Shown here in pieces: positions 60,591 through 64,000 of a stretch of DNA of 64,000 nucleotides. The stretch covers positions 124,001 to 188,000 of the forward strand of contig CAVQFB010000017.1 in the NCBI GenBank assembly GCA_963711675.1, given 5' to 3'. Both the position numbers and the translations under genes were made by a program. The first letter of the stretch is position 1, and every line of letters starts with the position of its first letter. Source of the DNA: CAVQFB01 sp963711675 (GTDB lineage Bacteria > Acidobacteriota > Terriglobia > Terriglobales > Acidobacteriaceae). The notes below the pieces were generated by a model. The model saw nothing but the letters and a program-made list of their open reading frames with translations. It searched no databases and was not told where the DNA came from.

Positions 60591-61441
60591 GCCGGCGAAA
60601 GAAGCGACATGAGCACGCCAATCATGAGCGTTGGTTGGTGTCGTACGCGGATTTCATCACGTTGCTGTTCGCTTTTTTTGTCGTGCTGTATGCCTCGTCG
60701 CAGCAGGACCACAAGAAGGCGGCACGAGTATCCGCAGCCATTGAAGGGGCCTTCCAGGAGCTGGGAGTATTCTCCGGCTCCGCGCCTGGACCGATCATGT
60801 GGGCAGAAGCGGCGGCCCCTCCCACCAACAACGACCCAACAACGGCTCCGGACCTATCGAACCTGGTGCCCAAAACGAGCAAAGAGGGGGCGGGGAGTGG
60901 ATCCGGGCCGAACGTTGAAGAGCTGAAGCGTGAACTCGAACAGGCCCTTGGCGAAGAGATCAAGAATCATGAGATAGAAATGAGGGTAACGCCCGAGGGT
61001 CTCGTCGTCAGCTTGCGCGAAATAGGTTTCTTTGACAGTGGTGACGCAACGCTGCTGTCCGGGGGCAAATCGACACTCGGACGGATCGCCAAGGCTCTCA
61101 ACAAGGCTGGCTTCCAGATACGCGTGGAGGGGCACACCGACAATGTTCCCATCCATACGCCCCGCTTCAAATCGAACTGGGAATTGTCGACCGCGCGAGC
61201 CACCGAGGTGGTTGCGTTGCTGGTGGAAGACTACGGATTCAATCCCGGGCAGGTCTCGGCAGCAGGATATTCGCAATATCGGCCGCTGGCGAAGAACGAC
61301 ACCGAGGAAGGTCGGAAGACCAATCGCCGTGTCGATGTTGTCGTGGTTGCACACAACCCGCAGGCAGAGCAGAATTCGCGCAGCTTGCAACTTGGCCGGG
61401 CCGGCGTTGACCCTCAGCCAGCCGTCTCAACAACTCACTGA
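60587..61441 (+). CDS. motB: Flagellar stator protein MotB (set 2)
   Basis: Peptidoglycan-binding stator subunit: basic N-terminus (MSRRKKRHEHANHERW), a single helix with ion-binding Asp22 (VSYADFITLLFAFFVVLYASS), a linker, and an OmpA-like domain (FQIRVEGHTDNVPIHTPRFKSNWELSTARATEVVALLVEDYGFNPGQVSAAGYSQYRPLAKNDTEEGRKTNRRVDVVVV). It overlaps motA set 2 by four bases and ends convergently with fliN/Y. Confidence 0.95.
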   Translation: MSRRKKRHEHANHERWLVSYADFITLLFAFFVVLYASSQQDHKKAARVSAAIEGAFQELGVFSGSAPGPIMWAEAAAPPTNNDPTTAPDLSNLVPKTSKEGAGSGSGPNVEELKRELEQALGEEIKNHEIEMRVTPEGLVVSLREIGFFDSGDATLLSGGKSTLGRIAKALNKAGFQIRVEGHTDNVPIHTPRFKSNWELSTARATEVVALLVEDYGFNPGQVSAAGYSQYRPLAKNDTEEGRKTNRRVDVVVVAHNPQAEQNSRSLQLGRAGVDPQPAVSTTH

Positions 61442-61580
61442 TTCTTGCGAGGCGCGAGCCACCACTATTGCGGCGCCATGACGAGCAAAGTGTCATGAAG
61501 TACTAACCACAGGAATAAGGTTCGCTTTGTCACAACTGGCAGTTGGGTCCGGATGCAGAAGGCGCCAGCCGGTCGTGGCC

Positions 61581-62381
61581 TCATGTACCCACCACTTCGG
61601 TAACGCGAATGCCGTAGTTTCCATCGACAATAATGACTTCGCCTCGGGCGATCACCCTCTCGCCGAGGAGCAAGTCGGCGGGTTCCTGTACTTGCCGGTC
61701 GAGTTCGATCACCGCACCCGAGTTGAGGTCGAGGATTTCGCGAAGAGTCAACGACCGCTGTCCAAATCTGAGGGAAAGATTGAGGTTAACACCCAACAGG
61801 CGCCCAAGGCCACTTTGATCATCGCTCAGCTGGCTCTCCGGCTTGGGATTTGCCTCGTTGACCGTAGTAGTCACTTTTGCGGCCGACACACTGGCCAATA
61901 GCTCGGTGCTGAGCCGGAGTTCCACCGGCAATTTCGCAGAGGAAGGTTCGGAAAGCAGGAAAACAACAGTGACTCCTAACCATGCCGGAACCGTGGTCAT
62001 GCTGACCTGCAGCTGCACCTCTCCGAACAGACTTTTCATTGCAGTGGCAGCTACGCCTGCCACTTGTCGAAGCAGTTCTTCGACTGCCCCCTTCCGCCCG
62101 CTATCTAACTCTGCGGTTGCTTCGACAGGTTCCGCGAGGAACTTCTGGGCGAACATTAAGGCATCCGCGTTCTTAATCTGGAGAACGACAGTTCCTTGGA
62201 GACTCCCAGACGCCGCGAACGAAAAACATACATGGGAAGCGTCTGTGGGCTGACTGGAATCGTCGGCGCTTATTTCGGCGCTCCAGGATGATGAAAGTGC
62301 TTCCGAGAACACTTCGCTCGCGGCCTTACGAATGGAATCGACGAAGGCGTGCAACGGAGTACCTGGCGCGATGGGCGGCAT
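61581..62381 (-). CDS. fliY: FliN/FliY-type switch protein with N-terminal CheC/FliM-like region
   Basis: A 266-residue C-ring protein. The C-terminal 75 residues are a SpoA domain (LGRLLGVNLNLSLRFGQRSLTLREILDLNSGAVIELDRQVQEPADLLLGERVIARGEVIIVDGNYGIRVTEVVG), the FliN signature. The N-terminal 170 residues (CFSFAASGSLQGTVVLQIKNADALMFAQKFL, GAVEELLRQVAGVAATAMKSLFGEVQLQV) resemble the CheC/FliM middle fold of FliY. The E-x2-N pairs of active CheY-P phosphatases are not obvious, so phosphatase activity is doubtful. It lies one base after fliM. A short second FliN is at 39823-40113. Confidence 0.88.
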   Translation of the reverse strand: MPPIAPGTPLHAFVDSIRKAASEVFSEALSSSWSAEISADDSSQPTDASHVCFSFAASGSLQGTVVLQIKNADALMFAQKFLAEPVEATAELDSGRKGAVEELLRQVAGVAATAMKSLFGEVQLQVSMTTVPAWLGVTVVFLLSEPSSAKLPVELRLSTELLASVSAAKVTTTVNEANPKPESQLSDDQSGLGRLLGVNLNLSLRFGQRSLTLREILDLNSGAVIELDRQVQEPADLLLGERVIARGEVIIVDGNYGIRVTEVVGT

Positions 62382-62382
62382 A

Positions 62383-63357
62383 CTACGGCCTCTTTTCTTC
62401 TTCCGCTACGATTAGTCGCTCACGAATCTGGGCGGCTCGCTGACGTGCATGCCGCACCGGTGTTGCCTCAAACACTTCTCGACCTGCCACTACCAGGGAT
62501 GCCGGTTTTTGGGCGGGAACGGCAAGAGTACATACCTTTCCTGGCGAGAGAGCGAGCAACTCTTGAATGGAAAGTTCGATGGAAGTCAGATCGAGCGCGG
62601 CGGGAAATGAACACTCCAGCATTCTTTCTTTCAGCTGGCAGGCCGAGCCCGTAGTGACCCGAGTTACCGAGGAAGGTACTGCCGAGCACAACTTCCGGAC
62701 CAGGGGGTTTGAAACCGCTACCGGAAATATAAGATTCAACATCCCCTGCTTATTGGCGAGCTTGATTTCGAAACTCACACATAGCGTCTTTTCTGGTGGG
62801 CCCAGAAATCTTTGTATCTGGGCGGGTGATTCACGCCCTTCTAACTGGAGCTTGGTTCCGAGAGGCAAAAATACGGCAGCTAGTTCGCGACAGATGTTCT
62901 TGGCGACATCCTCCATGATCTGTTCCTCAATCTCACTGACCTCTCTTGCCAACTCCTGACATTCGCCAGTACCACCCAGAAGAATGTCGATCAGCGGGAA
63001 AACCAGGGAGTTGTCGATCTGCATCGCCGCCGCGGTGTTGATAGGTGAAACGAGAAAGGACACCATATAGGTGACTTCAGGGACTCGCTCCAGAAACTCC
63101 CCATATGCCAGCTGTTCGACTGAAGCCAGCTTTACTTCGAACGGGACACTCAGGTAGGCGCCCAATGACTGAGCCAGATTTCGGGCGAACGGTTCCAGCA
63201 GCCCCCCGATCGCACGAACCTGCTCCCCTGCAAGCTGTCCGGATTGTTGGAAAGTACACGGCCCGATCGTGCGCTGACCGGCCCTCGCATTGTCGCCCGC
63301 TCCACGGGTTGCGTGCACCATGGCGTCGATTTCATCCTGATGGAGAACCCTTTTCAT
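62383..63357 (-). CDS. fliM: Flagellar motor switch protein FliM
   Basis: C-ring protein that binds CheY-P and FliG. N-terminus MKRVLHQDEIDAMVH is a variant of the CheY-binding LSQDEIDALL motif. The middle domain follows (FQQSGQLAGEQVRAIGGLLEPFARNLAQSLGAYLSVPFEVKLASVEQLAYGEFLERVPEVTYMVSFLVSP) with PLIDILLGGTGE, and a C-terminal SpoA-like domain. The GGxG motif region is present. Its sigma-54 promoter lies on the minus strand upstream. fliM is separated from the fliL operon, unlike the classical fliLMN order. Confidence 0.94.
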   Translation of the reverse strand: MKRVLHQDEIDAMVHATRGAGDNARAGQRTIGPCTFQQSGQLAGEQVRAIGGLLEPFARNLAQSLGAYLSVPFEVKLASVEQLAYGEFLERVPEVTYMVSFLVSPINTAAAMQIDNSLVFPLIDILLGGTGECQELAREVSEIEEQIMEDVAKNICRELAAVFLPLGTKLQLEGRESPAQIQRFLGPPEKTLCVSFEIKLANKQGMLNLIFPVAVSNPLVRKLCSAVPSSVTRVTTGSACQLKERMLECSFPAALDLTSIELSIQELLALSPGKVCTLAVPAQKPASLVVAGREVFEATPVRHARQRAAQIRERLIVAEEEKRP

Positions 63358-63400
63358 GCCAGATCCTGACCTAATCGTGAATTAGAAGAGCATGAGACAC

Positions 63401-63415
63401 GGGCAACTTCTGCCC
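63401..63415 (-). repeat. Palindromic element GGGCA-N5-TGCCC at the fliM promoter
   Basis: On the minus strand GGGCA-GAAGT-TGCCC, nearly identical to the element at the flrB promoter (GGGCA-GATGT-TGCCT). The centre is 17 bases downstream of the -12 GC in both cases. Confidence 0.6.
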
Positions 63416-63423
63416 ACTTGGTA

Positions 63424-63440
63424 TGCATGGGAAGGGCCAA
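63424..63440 (-). promoter_or_regulatory. Sigma-54 promoter of fliM-fliN/Y
   Basis: On the minus strand TTGG (63440-63437), N10, GC (63426-63425) in ATGCA. The start is near 63413, about 55 bases before the fliM ATG. One mismatch at -12. Confidence 0.55.
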
Positions 63441-63498
63441 GAGCAGTTGGACGATTACCTTGGATTCTGGGTCGACCTTCGGGTGTGAGATATCGTCA

Positions 63499-64000
63499 TC
63501 ACGCTGAAGGCCTGGCTTCGGGGTGATCCTGCCGACCGAGGACGTCACTAATCTTCTGTGCGAGGGTGCCCAGCCGTAGAGGCTTCTCCAGATACACTGC
63601 GGCGGACTCGGGACCATACCCAAGGTCCAGCGCGCGTTCCGTGTAGCCTGACATGTAGATTACTTTGACTTTTGGGTGGGTAGCGGACACTAGTTTCGCA
63701 ACATCGGGCCCCTTCTTGCCCCCGACGTCAATATCTGTCAATAACACATCGATGGACACATTGTGCCTGGTGGCAATCTCTGTGGCCGTCGAACCGTCAC
63801 TCGCGGGCAAAACGTTATAACCTCGCGATTTCAAATATTCGCCGACGACTTCCCGCAGAGGATCATCGTCTTCAAGGAGCAAGATCGTCTGACCCTTGCC
63901 CGTAGCGGATTCGGGAACGGGGACAGGAGATTCGGGAGCGATGTGGCCGCTGGTTCGAGGCAAATAGATCTTGAACGTGCTTCCCTTGCCCAGTTCACTG
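63499..64000 (-). CDS. Hybrid sensor histidine kinase, C-terminal receiver domain (cut by window edge)
   Basis: The last visible residues of an ATPase domain (SELGKGSTFKIYLP, the usual end of HATPase domains) run in frame into a receiver domain: ILLLEDDDPLREVVGEYLKSRGYNVLPASDG, phosphoacceptor in VLLTDIDVGGKKGPD, VIYMSGYTE, and YLEKPLRLGTLAQKISDVL. Reading the receiver alone from the TTG at 63963 would be wrong because the frame is open to the window end. The sensor part is not visible, so the signal is unknown. Confidence 0.85.
   Translation of the reverse strand, partial: SELGKGSTFKIYLPRTSGHIAPESPVPVPESATGKGQTILLLEDDDPLREVVGEYLKSRGYNVLPASDGSTATEIATRHNVSIDVLLTDIDVGGKKGPDVAKLVSATHPKVKVIYMSGYTERALDLGYGPESAAVYLEKPLRLGTLAQKISDVLGRQDHPEARPSA

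Noticed and set aside
63499..63963. Stand-alone 154-residue response regulator starting at TTG 63963
   Set aside because: The frame continues upstream with the end of a histidine kinase ATPase domain, so it is the tail of a hybrid kinase.

Overview
This is most likely a chromosomal segment of an Acidobacteriota bacterium (inference). It carries a very large Oar-like TonB-dependent receptor with an N-terminal carboxypeptidase-regulatory domain, a secreted sulfatase-TPR fusion, paired M16 peptidases, and a compact Gram-negative-type flagellar locus with P- and L-ring genes. I see no tRNA, rRNA, CRISPR array, insertion sequence or prophage. Genes at both ends are cut by the window.

Positions 1-16.7 kb hold housekeeping and accessory genes. 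First come the tail of a class III aminotransferase, a CDP-alcohol phosphatidyltransferase and a GtrA-family protein. Next, on the minus strand, are an unknown secreted Met/His-rich protein and a haem operon hemE-hemH-hemG. The hemG reading frame is broken by about seven frame changes although its protein sequence is otherwise well preserved. A sulfatase-TPR protein, a small unknown ORF, the TonB receptor, an MFS sugar porter and two M16 peptidases follow.

From 16.7 kb to the right edge is an almost complete flagellar locus: stator pair 1 (motA/motB), regulators, flgBC-fliEFGHIJ, fliK-flgD-flgE, fliL-fliN-fliO-fliPQR-flhB-flhA-fliA, flgFGAHIJ, flgM-flgN-flgKL, fliS-fliD-fliC, flbD-motAB (stator pair 2) and fliM-fliN/Y. 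Interleaved are c-di-GMP-type and regulatory genes: a degenerate EAL-HDOD protein, two PilZ proteins, an orphan MshEN protein with a Cys cluster, an HDOD protein, an OmpR-type regulator, a kinase-like DHp-only protein, a sigma-54 activator without an HTH, and an FlrB/FlrC-like pair. flhF, flhG and chemotaxis genes are not in the window.

A two-tier promoter map can be read from the sequence. Sigma-54 (-24/-12) promoters precede the OmpR-type regulator, flrB, fliK, fliL, probably flgF, and (minus strand) fliM. Sigma-28 promoters of the form TRAAGTYK-N12-GCCGATNA precede flgM2, the HDOD gene and the EAL-HDOD gene, with slightly weaker versions before fliC and flbD-motAB. This fits the usual FlrC/sigma-54, then FliA/FlgM hierarchy. 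The features least explained by known biology are: (i) a palindrome, ACTRGGCA-N5-TGCCYAGT, at an identical position over the start of two sigma-54 promoters and in tandem upstream of a third; (ii) a structured leader with competing pairings, including an anti-Shine-Dalgarno, in the sigma-54 transcript of the OmpR-type regulator; (iii) the truncated signalling proteins beside it.
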